Program-made: the position numbers and the translations under genes
The notes under the pieces: model-generated
The model's input: only the letters and a program-made list of their open reading frames with translations
The model's database searches: none
Told to the model about the DNA's origin: nothing
Shown: piece after piece, positions 1 to 8,465 of the stretch
How positions within the stretch are numbered: the stretch's first letter is position 1
How the letters are laid out: each line of letters begins with the position of its first letter
DNA from: Cyclobacteriaceae bacterium
GTDB taxonomy: Bacteria > Bacteroidota > Bacteroidia > Cytophagales > Cyclobacteriaceae
Assembly (NCBI GenBank): GCA_028278225.1
Contig: JANQEU010000099.1
Coordinates: forward strand, 1-64,000
Direction of reading: 5' to 3'
Length of the DNA stretch: 64,000 nucleotides

Positions 1-73
1 TTTCAAAACTTCTGATCTGCGGGTCGTTACCTAATCTGCCAATTAGTTGCACGTTGTTTCTTAAAGTTGTCAT
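1..73 (-). CDS. ssb: Single-stranded DNA-binding protein, 5' end only
   Basis: The minus strand reads from an ATG at 71-73 through 24 codons and off the window edge. The peptide begins MTTLRNNVQLIGRLGNDPQI, which matches the start of Bacteroidota SSB proteins (first beta strand of the OB fold, with the VQLIGRLGNDP signature). SSB binds single-stranded DNA as a tetramer during replication, repair and recombination. Only the first strand and turn of the OB domain are visible, so the acidic C-terminal tail cannot be checked. The identification rests on this one motif, which is distinctive for the family. Confidence 0.8.
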   Translation of the reverse strand, partial: MTTLRNNVQLIGRLGNDPQIRSFE

Positions 74-366
74 GATAATAAATGTTTAAAATGTTTAAAT
101 GATCACCCGTTTAGCAGATGATTGTCGAACATCGACGATACAAAGGTGAAACAAGGCAGAACAGTTATCCGGTAGATAAGTAATTGTAGTCGTTTGTAGT
201 CGTTTGTACTTGGATTTATTGCTGATAATGAGGTCTTTACAAGAAGTCTAAAATTGTTCAAACCGATAGACTCGTAACTTCTGAACCTTTCACACTGAAT
301 GGATAATTGCCTGCCTGTTGATAATGTGTTACGTGGGTGGTGTTACGTAAAATCCCAAAAACTCTT
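74..366. other. Intergenic region upstream of ssb
   Basis: This stretch should hold the ssb promoter on the minus strand, but I see no clear -7 box for it. On the plus strand it carries a promoter-like element (193-224) with a tandem TAGTCGTTTG repeat that recurs twice elsewhere in the window. The plus-strand reading frame at 299-502 looks non-coding (no recognisable family, Cys/Trp-rich start, overlaps the end of the lacI-type gene region). Confidence 0.5.
193..224 (+). promoter_or_regulatory. Promoter-like element with conserved spacer, copy 1
   Basis: TTTG at 193-196 is followed after exactly 20 bases by TATTGCTG at 217-224. The spacer reads TAGTCGTTTGTACTTGGATT and is nearly the same as the spacers of the elements at 19537-19568 and 21892-21923. 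The layout fits the Bacteroidota -33/-7 spacing. No convincing plus-strand gene follows before 2079, so this copy might drive an untranslated RNA or be a relic. The assignment is inferred from the spacing and from conservation with the other two copies. Confidence 0.4.
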
Positions 367-510
367 TCAGATGTTGACCTTCCTTGTCAATTTCAGTCGG
401 GATTTTGCCTTGTCCTCTTTTGGTGCATTGAAATCTAAGGGTAGCAAACCGGCAATGTTGATTCCTGGTTTTCGGGAAACAGTCCGGGATTCGGGATCCT
501 GATCATTCAT
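367..510 (-). CDS. Possible 47-residue small protein overlapping the lacI-type gene
   Basis: An ATG at 508-510 overlaps the last codons of the regulator gene (stop at 503-505) and opens a 47-codon frame ending at 367. The predicted peptide is charged and proline-containing, with a basic C-terminus (KSRLKLTRKVNI). I do not recognise it. The overlapping ATGA-type junction would allow translational coupling, which is the only support besides its being open. It may equally be a chance frame. Confidence 0.25.
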   Translation of the reverse strand: MNDQDPESRTVSRKPGINIAGLLPLDFNAPKEDKAKSRLKLTRKVNI

Positions 511-1528
511 GAAAAGCAATGTTTCTAACTGATTTCCTATGAATGATATGAGGCTTCAATTGAACCTTTTGATAGATTATTTCACGTTTGTTTATCAGAT
601 CGAATAAATGCCTTATTGCAATTGCACATATTTCCTCGACCGGTTGGGCTATGCATGTCAATGGTGTTGAAAGGTATTCCAAATAGGGGTGGTCATCGAA
701 AGTAATTAGTGAGATGTCTTCCGGAACTCGCAGGTTGAATTCTTTTAAGGCTTTGATGCAGCCCAGGGCAATGTTATTACTAAATGAGAATATCGCAGTT
801 GGTTTATTATGGGCCTGTAGCATTAATAAAGTTTCTGTATATCCATTTCGAACGCTGAATTCCGAGCCGGTGATCATGTAATCCTTCAGACCGGATTCTT
901 TAGCCATTGCTTCAAATCCTTTTTTCCTGAATTCATTAGGTGTGGAAAGGAGGCTACCCTGGATACAGGCAATTCTCTTGTGTCCGTTTTCAATTAAATA
1001 TTTGGTTCCTTCGTAGGCACCTGCATAATTATCTGATGCGACATAGGGAATATGTTTTTTAGAAAAGAACCGGTCGTAGCAAACAAGGGGAATATTTTGT
1101 TCAACGACCCAATCAATGTGCTCTGTTTCCTGACTGCTGGGAGATATCAAAATACCATCAACATTACGGGCAACAAGTTGATTTATTTCTTCTTTTTCCA
1201 TCTCAAGATTTTCATTGCTATCACTGATTAGCGTTGTGTAGTCCAGTTTCCTTAACTCGAGACTGACGACGGAGGCGATGTTAGCAAAGAACGGGTTATT
1301 CAAAGAAGGGACAATTAAAGCGATCGTTCTGGTGTTACCTCGTTTTAAGTTTACTGCGACCTGGTTCGGAACGTATTTAAGTTCCTCTACAATTTTCAAT
1401 ACCTTTTCCTGAGTTTTCTTACTGATACGGTACTGTTTTGCTTTTCCATTCAGAACTCTGGAGATAGTAGAAACCGATAACCCGGAAGCTTCCGAAATAT
1501 CTTTAATGTTGATTTTTTTGACTGACAT
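503..1528 (-). CDS. LacI-family transcriptional regulator
   Basis: This is a 341-residue LacI/GalR-family regulator of normal length. The N-terminal helix-turn-helix (about residues 6-30) contains the typical ISEASGLSVSTISRVLNG segment, followed by the hinge helix (VPNQVAVNLKRG) and a periplasmic-binding-protein-like sugar-binding domain from about residue 63 (IALIVPSLNNPFFANI). It is divergent from the SusC/SusD operon starting at 2079, and the 550-bp gap holds a perfect LacI-type palindrome at the SusC promoter and a weaker one nearer its own start. It therefore probably represses or activates the downstream sugar locus in response to a released sugar and may regulate itself. Bacteroides rus loci use a different regulator type, so the LacI here is a variant arrangement. 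Confidence 0.92.
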   Translation of the reverse strand: MSVKKINIKDISEASGLSVSTISRVLNGKAKQYRISKKTQEKVLKIVEELKYVPNQVAVNLKRGNTRTIALIVPSLNNPFFANIASVVSLELRKLDYTTLISDSNENLEMEKEEINQLVARNVDGILISPSSQETEHIDWVVEQNIPLVCYDRFFSKKHIPYVASDNYAGAYEGTKYLIENGHKRIACIQGSLLSTPNEFRKKGFEAMAKESGLKDYMITGSEFSVRNGYTETLLMLQAHNKPTAIFSFSNNIALGCIKALKEFNLRVPEDISLITFDDHPYLEYLSTPLTCIAQPVEEICAIAIRHLFDLINKREIIYQKVQLKPHIIHRKSVRNIAFHE

Positions 1529-1620
1529 AGGAAGACAAATATAGCAATGGACGTTTCAAGGATTTTCTTCGTATTGCAATAAATCTATCCCCTTAAAGTT
1601 AAAAATATAACTCTATATTA

Positions 1621-1630
1621 TAAACGTTTG
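1621..1630. promoter_or_regulatory. Weaker LacI-type operator core
   Basis: The core AAACGTTT at 1622-1629 is palindromic with a central CpG and is shared with the strong operator at 1859-1874. Outside the core the two halves diverge (TAAACGTTTG). It lies 93 bases upstream of the regulator's start codon and about 240 bases from the main operator, so it could serve autoregulation or looping. This is inferred from sequence similarity only. Confidence 0.45.
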
Positions 1631-1858
1631 TCCTGATTTAGAACAATACATGATACCTATGCAAAATATGAATATAAGAAAGTGAAATGTAATAATTCCC
1701 ATATCCTCCAGTCAAATATTGTTTATAAAGTGTTAATAATCAGCACTATATGATACTTCACTTTTTAAATCCCTTAATATTGCTAACCTGACTTTTGATG
1801 TATATACAGTCACTTTTGTGCTGGTAATTTTTTTGATTATTCGAATTTTATATATATT

Positions 1859-1874
1859 GCACAAACGTTTGTGC
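1859..1874. promoter_or_regulatory. Perfect LacI-family operator upstream of susC
   Basis: The 16-base sequence GCACAAACGTTTGTGC is a perfect inverted repeat with the central CG typical of LacI/GalR operators. It ends one base before a canonical -7 promoter box, so a bound regulator would block RNA polymerase. The LacI-family gene divergently transcribed from 1528 is the obvious ligand. Confidence 0.75.
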
Positions 1875-1882
1875 TAAATTTG
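1875..1882 (+). promoter_or_regulatory. Bacteroidota -7 promoter box for susC
   Basis: TAAATTTG matches the Bacteroidota housekeeping -7 consensus TAnnTTTG exactly. A TTG at 1857-1859 is the only nearby -33 candidate and its spacing of 15 bases is short, which suggests a promoter needing help or a weak upstream element. The box directly abuts the operator at 1859-1874. Confidence 0.55.
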
Positions 1883-2078
1883 ATTTTATGGCCGGTAACG
1901 ATCTCATGCGACTAATACCCCTATTAAGCAATTGTGCTGATGTACCGGTTTCAATGCTTTCGCGCAATCCGACAACTATTTAAGAAAATGCAAGAATCAC
2001 AAGAATCAGATAATTAGGATAATAAATAATCCAAGGAATTGAATAAACCAAATCTCAAAATATTTAACAATAGATGAC

Positions 2079-5000
2079 ATGAAGAGAAAAATCAAAAAGC
2101 TACTTTTTACGACAATGTTTTTCTTCCTGTCGGCACAAGTAATCTGTGCACAGGGGATAACCATTGAGGGGAAGGTTTCCGATGAAAACGGGCAATCACT
2201 TCCCGGAGCGACGATTTTGGAAGAAGGTACCAATAATGGGACTATTACAGATGTAGAAGGCAACTTCACACTTAGTGTTGGCGGTGATAACAGCAGAATC
2301 ATTGTTTCTTTTGTTGGCTTTCTAACCCGGACCATTGATTTGAATGGCCGGACTGTAATTGACGTTGCATTACAGCCTGATGTCCAAGCACTTGCCGAGG
2401 TTGTTGTCGTTGGTTATGGTGTTCAGCAAAAAGTCAGTATAACCAATGCTGTCAGCAATATTACGCCGAAGGATATACAAGAGCGGAATGCCACCAATAT
2501 CAACCAGGCTTTGCAGGGGAAATTACCTGGCTTGACGGTGATCGATAGAGGTGGTCAGCCAGGAGACGAAAACCTGGATTTGCGTATTCGGGGAGTGACT
2601 TCACTCAACGACAATGAGCCGCTGGTATTGGTTGATGAGGTTCCTGCGAGTCTGGCGACTGTCAATCCGGCAGATATCGAATCTATCACAGTTTTGAAAG
2701 ATGCAGCAGCAGCAGCCATATACGGATCAAGAGCTGCAGCCGGTGTGATCCTTGTCACTACAAAATCACCTGAAGCAGGCAAATTGTCCGTTTCCTACGA
2801 TGGTTTTGTTGGCGTTTCGATTACCAATAATCAACCGGAACATATGAGTGCAGTTGATTATATGAAAATGCAAAATGCCGGTTACGCAAATACGTTTGGA
2901 TTCGAATTATTCACGGAGGATCAAATTAACCAGTGGCCTCAAAATCATAAAAATGATCCCGATAATTACCCAAAACCTAATACCTGGTTGGATAAATTAT
3001 ATGAACCTGCACCACAACATAGCCATACACTCACATTTTCCGGAGGTACGGAAAACGTTAATTCCAGAGTTTCAATCAGGCGTGTGGAACAGGAGGGAAT
3101 AATTCCAACTTTTGATTTCAAAATAAATGAAATCAGGGCGAATACCAATCTTAAGTTCAGTGAAAGATTCCGTGTCAATACCAACTTGAATTTTAGAAAT
3201 TCTGTTCGTACCAGACCATACAATCCGTGGGGTTTGGATACCTGGACCACGCTTCAGTGGTATGCCACACAAAACAGTCAGTGGGGCGTGCCCAGGTATA
3301 GTGATGGATCATATGGATTGTCACAAGATGGGTTAAGCCCTCTGGTGCTGTCTGAGCAAGCTGGAAAATCGACCTGGAATACCAGTCGTTTAATCGGAAT
3401 TTTCAAAGCAGATTATGATGTGATTGATGGGTTAACTGCCAGCTTGCAGTATTGGGCCAAGATAATAAACGAGGATAGGGAAAGGTTCCAAAACTCATTC
3501 ATGGTTGAAGACCAGCGTACAGGTCTGGTTTTTCAGCAAAATATTAACACCTTGTCAGATCAAAGAACAGCATCTAAGGAAGATGGACTGGATTTGAAAT
3601 TGTTCTATAAAAAATCATTTGGTCAACACAGTGTAAACGGTTTGCTCGGTTATTCCTTTATTCAGTTTGATGAAAGTCTTATTTCGGCATATCGACAGGG
3701 ATTTTACAATAATAGCCTGACAACAATATCACAGGGACTGACCGACGGAACGCAGGCTAATGATGGAGGCAAAAGTGAGTGGGGACTGGTGTCATATTTT
3801 GGACGGATCAACTATGCCTTCAATGATCGATATCTTCTGGAAGTAAATGCCCGATATGACGGATCTTCAAGGTTTGCTGACGGCAATAGATTTGGTTTCT
3901 TCCCATCTTTTTCTGTGGGTTGGAGGATTTCCAATGAAGACTTTTTCCAATCATTGGCGACACCAATCAATGAACTGAAATTACGGGGATCCTGGGGTGA
4001 GACCGGAAATCAAACCGTAGGACTTTGGACGTACATCCCTACTTACAATCAGAGTAATTATGTGCTCAATGAATCGCTGGCCACTGGTTTCAGACAAACG
4101 GATCTGACAAGTCAGGATCTATCCTGGGAAACCACTTCCCAGTTCAACATCGGCCTCGATGCAGGCTTATTCGAAGATCGGATTACTTTTTCAGTAGACT
4201 ATTATAAAAAGAGAACTGAAGACATACTGTTAACGGTCCCGATACCATCCATCGTTGGTCTTAATCCCACCGATCAAAATGCAGGTATAGTGGAGAATAC
4301 AGGAGTAGAATTGGTTTTGGGTGGTCGCCAGACATTTGGTGATTACAACCTCGGAATCATGTTAAACGCAAATTATAACAAAAATGAAGTCATTGATCTC
4401 GCCGGTACCGGTCCTTTCATTTCTGCATTTGGCAACAGTGATTACCGTACAATTACGAGAGTGGGTTCACCAATCAATTCTTATTACGGATTTGAAACAG
4501 ATGGATTTTTCCAGACACAACAAGAGGTAGATAACTACGCGACTTGGGATGGTTCGGTAGGTCCCGGTGATGTCAAGTATGTGGATCAAAATAATGATGG
4601 TTTGCTCACTCCGGATGATTTCGTCGTTTTCGGAAAAGAAATTCCGGACTGGACCTTCAATACAAACATGTCTTTTGGGTGGAAAAATTTACAGTTGGAT
4701 CTGTTTTGGCAGGGTGTAGCCGGATCAGAAAAACTGATAACAGGAATGATGCTGGAAATGGGAATTTGGAATGGATTTACCCATAAAATATACACAGACT
4801 ACTGGAGTGAAGATAATCCAAATGCGAGATTTCCCAGACCTACAAAATTCACTATGAAGAATGTTCAGGTTTCAGATCGCACCATGCTGGATGGAAGCTA
4901 CCTAAGATTGAAGACTGTCAGGCTTTCATATAGATTCCCTGCATCAATGATTTCCGATCTCAAACTGTCGGGTCTGACCATCTATGCAACAACAACCAAC

Positions 5001-5120
5001 TTGTTGACTTTTTCAGAACTGAATGATTTTAATATTGACCCGGAGCAAGAAGGGAGAGGACCCGAATCAGGTCTTCCACAATCCTCGGTGACTACACTCG
5101 GTATTAATGTGAACTTCTAA
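2079..5120 (+). CDS. SusC/RagA-family TonB-linked outer membrane protein
   Basis: This 1013-residue protein has a signal peptide (residues 1-25, ending ICAQG), a carboxypeptidase-regulatory-like beta domain (about 28-105, GKVSDENGQSLPGATI), a TonB plug domain (about 110-230) with the family motif IESITVLKDAAAAAIYGSRA, and a TonB-dependent barrel ending in an aromatic residue (INVNF). An EF-hand-like loop, DQNNDGLLTPDD, typical of SusC proteins, lies near residue 835. It forms the TonB-powered pore of a SusCD transporter with the lipoprotein encoded 13 bases downstream. Its position behind a LacI-type operator makes it the first gene of the catabolic operon. The substrate cannot be read from the sequence; neighbours point to ribosylated compounds. 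Confidence 0.95.
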   Translation: MKRKIKKLLFTTMFFFLSAQVICAQGITIEGKVSDENGQSLPGATILEEGTNNGTITDVEGNFTLSVGGDNSRIIVSFVGFLTRTIDLNGRTVIDVALQPDVQALAEVVVVGYGVQQKVSITNAVSNITPKDIQERNATNINQALQGKLPGLTVIDRGGQPGDENLDLRIRGVTSLNDNEPLVLVDEVPASLATVNPADIESITVLKDAAAAAIYGSRAAAGVILVTTKSPEAGKLSVSYDGFVGVSITNNQPEHMSAVDYMKMQNAGYANTFGFELFTEDQINQWPQNHKNDPDNYPKPNTWLDKLYEPAPQHSHTLTFSGGTENVNSRVSIRRVEQEGIIPTFDFKINEIRANTNLKFSERFRVNTNLNFRNSVRTRPYNPWGLDTWTTLQWYATQNSQWGVPRYSDGSYGLSQDGLSPLVLSEQAGKSTWNTSRLIGIFKADYDVIDGLTASLQYWAKIINEDRERFQNSFMVEDQRTGLVFQQNINTLSDQRTASKEDGLDLKLFYKKSFGQHSVNGLLGYSFIQFDESLISAYRQGFYNNSLTTISQGLTDGTQANDGGKSEWGLVSYFGRINYAFNDRYLLEVNARYDGSSRFADGNRFGFFPSFSVGWRISNEDFFQSLATPINELKLRGSWGETGNQTVGLWTYIPTYNQSNYVLNESLATGFRQTDLTSQDLSWETTSQFNIGLDAGLFEDRITFSVDYYKKRTEDILLTVPIPSIVGLNPTDQNAGIVENTGVELVLGGRQTFGDYNLGIMLNANYNKNEVIDLAGTGPFISAFGNSDYRTITRVGSPINSYYGFETDGFFQTQQEVDNYATWDGSVGPGDVKYVDQNNDGLLTPDDFVVFGKEIPDWTFNTNMSFGWKNLQLDLFWQGVAGSEKLITGMMLEMGIWNGFTHKIYTDYWSEDNPNARFPRPTKFTMKNVQVSDRTMLDGSYLRLKTVRLSYRFPASMISDLKLSGLTIYATTTNLLTFSELNDFNIDPEQEGRGPESGLPQSSVTTLGINVNF

Positions 5121-5133
5121 TCGATTGAAAAAG

Positions 5134-6738
5134 ATGAATAGTTATAAGAAAATAATAAGTATAATTTTAGTTTCAGCCGTAGCTTTTTCCTGCGAAGAAG
5201 ATATACTGGAAACAATTCCCCAGGACAGATTGTCAAGTGAAATTTTCTGGAAGACAGAAGGAGATGCCATTGCTGCTGCCAACGGTATGTATTCACTTCT
5301 CGGAGATGAAGATAATCCAGGTTGGAGGTACATGGGGATGGATGCGTATTCGGATATTGCACACTGGGTGTTGCAATGGAGGGCTGAGTCGGCTGTAGAA
5401 AAACATACATACGATGCCAGTAATAATGTGATAGTCGATGAATATGGCTACTACTATGACTTAGTACAGGTAACAAGCTCATTCCTTGAAAATGTAGATC
5501 TGGTAGAAAGCCTGGATGCTGCTTTGAATACAAGGCTGAAAGCAGAAGCGAGAACTCTACGCGCATTTGCATACATTAACCTGGTAATGTTGTATGGTGA
5601 TGTACCCCTTGTTACTACAACTTTGACAGCTAAAGAAGCCCGATCCGTTACAAGGACACCTACTTCTGAAATTTGGAATTTTGTCTCCACTGAGTTATCC
5701 GAATCCGCAGCAGATCTGCCACTTCATGGAGAAGTAGAACAAGGAAGAATTACCAGGGGGGCGGCATATGGATTATTGGCCAGGGCCATGCTTTATGCCG
5801 GAGATTTCAGTGCTGCAAGGACTGCCGCACAAAATGTCATAGATCTGGGTGTACATACCATTCATCCGTCCTATGCGGAATTGTTTGATTATGCGGGAGA
5901 ATCGTCTTCAGAGATCATTTTTGCCAGGCAACATGCACAGAATATTGCCCCGCACTCTGTATTTGACTTTCTCACCCCAAATAGTCTGTACACACAAACC
6001 TGTGATATTGTTCCCACCAAATCAATAGTAGATGCGTATTTGGTGCAATCCACAGGCTTACCGATCGATGATCCGTCGAGTGGATTTGATCCTTTTGATC
6101 CCTATGCAGACCGGGATCCAAGATTGCATCATTCCATATTAATTAGCGGAGACATCCTTCCAAATGGAGAGGTACTCAACACCATTCCAGGTAGTGGTAC
6201 AACGGATGACATAAGCATCACTGCTGAAAACGTGACCCCTACAGGATTTTATGTTCAAAAGTATCTCTCTTACAGTGATTGGTTGCTGCGATTCAATGGC
6301 GGTGTGAACCTGATCTATTTGCGATATGCCGAGGTTCTGCTTACTTATGCCGAGGCTAGCATTGAGATGAATAATATTGATCAAACTGTTCTGGATGCCA
6401 TCAACCAACTGAGAGGACGGGCAGATGTCAACATGCCGTTGGTCACTACCACTGACCAAACTGAGTTGCGGGAAATCGTTCGTCGTGAAAGGATGGTTGA
6501 GCTGGCATTTGAAGGACACAGGTTGTTTGATATCCGGCGGTGGGGAATTGGACAGGATGTTATTCCTGGGACACTCAGGGGAATGACCTACGAAGATCCT
6601 AACAGTCCGGGTACATTGGTCACGGCAGAGCTGACAGGATATGTAAAGGAATTTGATCCTTCAAGACACTACCTCTGGCCAATTCCATTCACGGAAATTG
6701 AGTTAAATGAAAATCTAACTCAAAATCCTGGTTTCTAA
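5134..6738 (+). CDS. SusD/RagB-family nutrient-binding lipoprotein
   Basis: The start is placed at the ATG at 5134; a TTG three codons upstream is in frame but less likely. The product (534 residues) begins with a lipoprotein signal (MNSYKKIISIILVSAVAFSC), so the mature protein is anchored through Cys20 and exposed at the cell surface. The SusD-type TPR scaffold is visible in segments such as LRAFAYINLVMLYGDVPLV and RGAAYGLLARAMLYAGDF, and the C-terminal RagB/SusD signature includes YAEASIEMNN and RRERMVELAFEGHRLFDIRR. It caps the SusC barrel and binds the substrate. A terminator-like hairpin follows the gene. Confidence 0.95.
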   Translation: MNSYKKIISIILVSAVAFSCEEDILETIPQDRLSSEIFWKTEGDAIAAANGMYSLLGDEDNPGWRYMGMDAYSDIAHWVLQWRAESAVEKHTYDASNNVIVDEYGYYYDLVQVTSSFLENVDLVESLDAALNTRLKAEARTLRAFAYINLVMLYGDVPLVTTTLTAKEARSVTRTPTSEIWNFVSTELSESAADLPLHGEVEQGRITRGAAYGLLARAMLYAGDFSAARTAAQNVIDLGVHTIHPSYAELFDYAGESSSEIIFARQHAQNIAPHSVFDFLTPNSLYTQTCDIVPTKSIVDAYLVQSTGLPIDDPSSGFDPFDPYADRDPRLHHSILISGDILPNGEVLNTIPGSGTTDDISITAENVTPTGFYVQKYLSYSDWLLRFNGGVNLIYLRYAEVLLTYAEASIEMNNIDQTVLDAINQLRGRADVNMPLVTTTDQTELREIVRRERMVELAFEGHRLFDIRRWGIGQDVIPGTLRGMTYEDPNSPGTLVTAELTGYVKEFDPSRHYLWPIPFTEIELNENLTQNPGF

Positions 6739-6748
6739 TATTAGACCT

Positions 6749-6788
6749 GGTTGGGACCAGGTTCAGGCCTGGTTCCAACCTGATTTTT
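6749..6788 (+). terminator. Terminator-like hairpin after susD
   Basis: A 13-base left arm (6749-6761) pairs with 6768-6780 with one G-T pair and a 6-base loop. It is followed by TGATTTTT. It lies between the SusD gene and the first ADP-ribosylglycohydrolase gene, so it could lower expression of the enzymes relative to the outer-membrane pair, or protect the susCD mRNA 3' end. Confidence 0.6.
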
Positions 6789-6816
6789 AAATTGTACTTT
6801 CTTCTTTTTTATCATT

Positions 6817-8433
6817 ATGAAATTAATTATTCCTTTTATTCTAGCGTGCTTAATACTTTTTTGCTGTAGTGGTCAAAATTCCGGTCCCAGGGAATATACC
6901 TTGACCAAAAGCGAATTGTTAAACAAAGTAAAAGGGGGGTGGGCCGGTCAGACCATTGGTGTGACCTACGGTGGACCTACCGAGTTCCGATACTTGCAAA
7001 GGATGATCCCTGATTCCATAGATATTCGCTGGGATTCGGATCTTGTAATGTTCTATTATGATTCGTTCCCTGGCCTTTATGATGACATCTACATGGATCT
7101 GACCTTCGTTGATGTGCTTGAGAAAGAAGGGTTCGATGCTCCCGCAAGTTCTCATGCAATGGCTTTTGCGAATGCGGATTATTTTTTGTGGCATGCCAAT
7201 CAGGCCGCACGGTATAACATTCTGAACGGGATCATGCCTCCTGAGTCAGGGCATTGGAAGTACAATATGCATTCGGATGATATTGATTTTCAGATTGAGG
7301 CCGACTTTGCAGGTTTAATGTCTCCGGGCATGATCAATAGCTCGGCGGAAATCTGCGACAAAGTTGGGCATATTATGAATTATGGAGATGGTTATTACGG
7401 TGGTGTATTTGTGGCGGCGATGTATACACAGGCTTTTGTTTCAGATGACATTAATGAAGTCATTGATCAGGCACTGAAAGTAATTCCATCTGAAAGTAAC
7501 TACTACAAGGCTATGACGGATGTAATTGGTTTTTACCAGCAGTATCCTGATGATTGGAAAAAAGCATGGCAGGCGATTGAGGAAGCTCGATGGTCAACCG
7601 ATTTGCATTGCCCTTCGGGAATAGCATCACCATTCAATATTGATGCAACTGTGAATTCCGCCTATGTATTGTTGGGACTCTTGTACGGCCAGGGAGATAT
7701 AGACAAATCCATGGAGATTGCCACTCGAGCCGGCCAGGATTCTGATTGTAATCCAGCAACCGCCGCCGGGGTGCTGGGTGTAATGATGGGATATGATAAT
7801 ATTCCCTCCAAATGGCTTGATCCCATTAAGCCGGTTGAAGACCGAAATTTTAATTATACCGAATTGTCGCTGAATGATGTTTATGATCTTAGCTTCAAGC
7901 ATGCATTGCAATTGATTGAAAAGAATGGGGGAAAGGTAACAGACGAATCAGTAACTATCAGGTATCAGGAACCAAAACCAGTACCATTGGAAGTGGGTTT
8001 TCCAAATACTTTTCCCAGCAAAGTTACGACAGCCCCTTATCCTGAAACATTTTTTACCCGGAATTGGCCAATGATTAAAACGATTACTTCTGATCAACCA
8101 TTTGAAATTGAATTCAGTGGTAATGGGTTATTGATTAACGGAGGTTTGCGGGGAGAAAAAGTGCAGGGATTCTTTAATCGCGAAGCGGAAGCAGAACCAT
8201 ATGTTGCCGAGCTGGAGGTAAGTATTGATGGCGAATTGGACAAAGTGATGAAACTTCCGGCCAGCTATCGTACCCGTTCTGCCGAGCTGTATTGGAATGT
8301 TTCGATTCCTTTAGGTGACCATACTGCCACCCTGAAATGGCTGAATCCCATTGAAGGCACCGAGATTGGTGTTAGGAGCTATGTGGAATTCAGTGATACC
8401 CGAAATGAAATAGAGACGGTAATTGTCGATTAG
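6817..8433 (+). CDS. ADP-ribosylglycohydrolase-family lipoprotein
   Basis: This 538-residue protein starts with a lipoprotein signal (MKLIIPFILACLILFCCSG). The ADP-ribosylglycohydrolase (DraG-type) all-helical fold follows from about residue 25. Family signatures are GGWAGQTIGVTYGG near the start, the acidic YDDIYMDLTF segment and GQDSDCNPATAAGVLG, whose Asp residues bind the metal pair in characterised members. About 140 C-terminal residues form an extra, probably beta-rich domain of unknown role. Family members cleave N- or O-glycosidic bonds to ribose; a homologue occurs in Bacteroides rus loci. The lipid anchor predicts a periplasmic or outer-membrane location. With ribokinase 32 bases downstream, release of ribose is the simplest reading. 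The exact substrate is unknown. Confidence 0.88.
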   Translation: MKLIIPFILACLILFCCSGQNSGPREYTLTKSELLNKVKGGWAGQTIGVTYGGPTEFRYLQRMIPDSIDIRWDSDLVMFYYDSFPGLYDDIYMDLTFVDVLEKEGFDAPASSHAMAFANADYFLWHANQAARYNILNGIMPPESGHWKYNMHSDDIDFQIEADFAGLMSPGMINSSAEICDKVGHIMNYGDGYYGGVFVAAMYTQAFVSDDINEVIDQALKVIPSESNYYKAMTDVIGFYQQYPDDWKKAWQAIEEARWSTDLHCPSGIASPFNIDATVNSAYVLLGLLYGQGDIDKSMEIATRAGQDSDCNPATAAGVLGVMMGYDNIPSKWLDPIKPVEDRNFNYTELSLNDVYDLSFKHALQLIEKNGGKVTDESVTIRYQEPKPVPLEVGFPNTFPSKVTTAPYPETFFTRNWPMIKTITSDQPFEIEFSGNGLLINGGLRGEKVQGFFNREAEAEPYVAELEVSIDGELDKVMKLPASYRTRSAELYWNVSIPLGDHTATLKWLNPIEGTEIGVRSYVEFSDTRNEIETVIVD

Positions 8434-8465
8434 CCATACTTCCATATTCGGGATAACAAACTAAT

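Larger units (their letters stand above)
1529..2078. other. Divergent regulatory region, lacI-type gene to susC
   Basis: This 550-bp A/T-rich gap separates the divergent regulator and SusC genes. It contains a perfect 16-bp palindromic operator (1859-1874), an adjoining -7 box (1875-1882) and an operator-like core (1621-1630). From the -7 box to the SusC start codon there are almost 200 bases, so the SusC mRNA would have a long leader. I see no obvious riboswitch or leader peptide in it. Confidence 0.6.

Noticed and set aside
299-502. Plus-strand open frame of 67 codons downstream of promoter-like copy 1
   Set aside because: Its composition is not protein-like, it has no recognisable family and it ends against the lacI-type gene on the other strand.
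5117-5572. Minus-strand frame of 151 codons
   Set aside because: It is antisense to the SusD gene, which has a full lipoprotein signal and family motifs.
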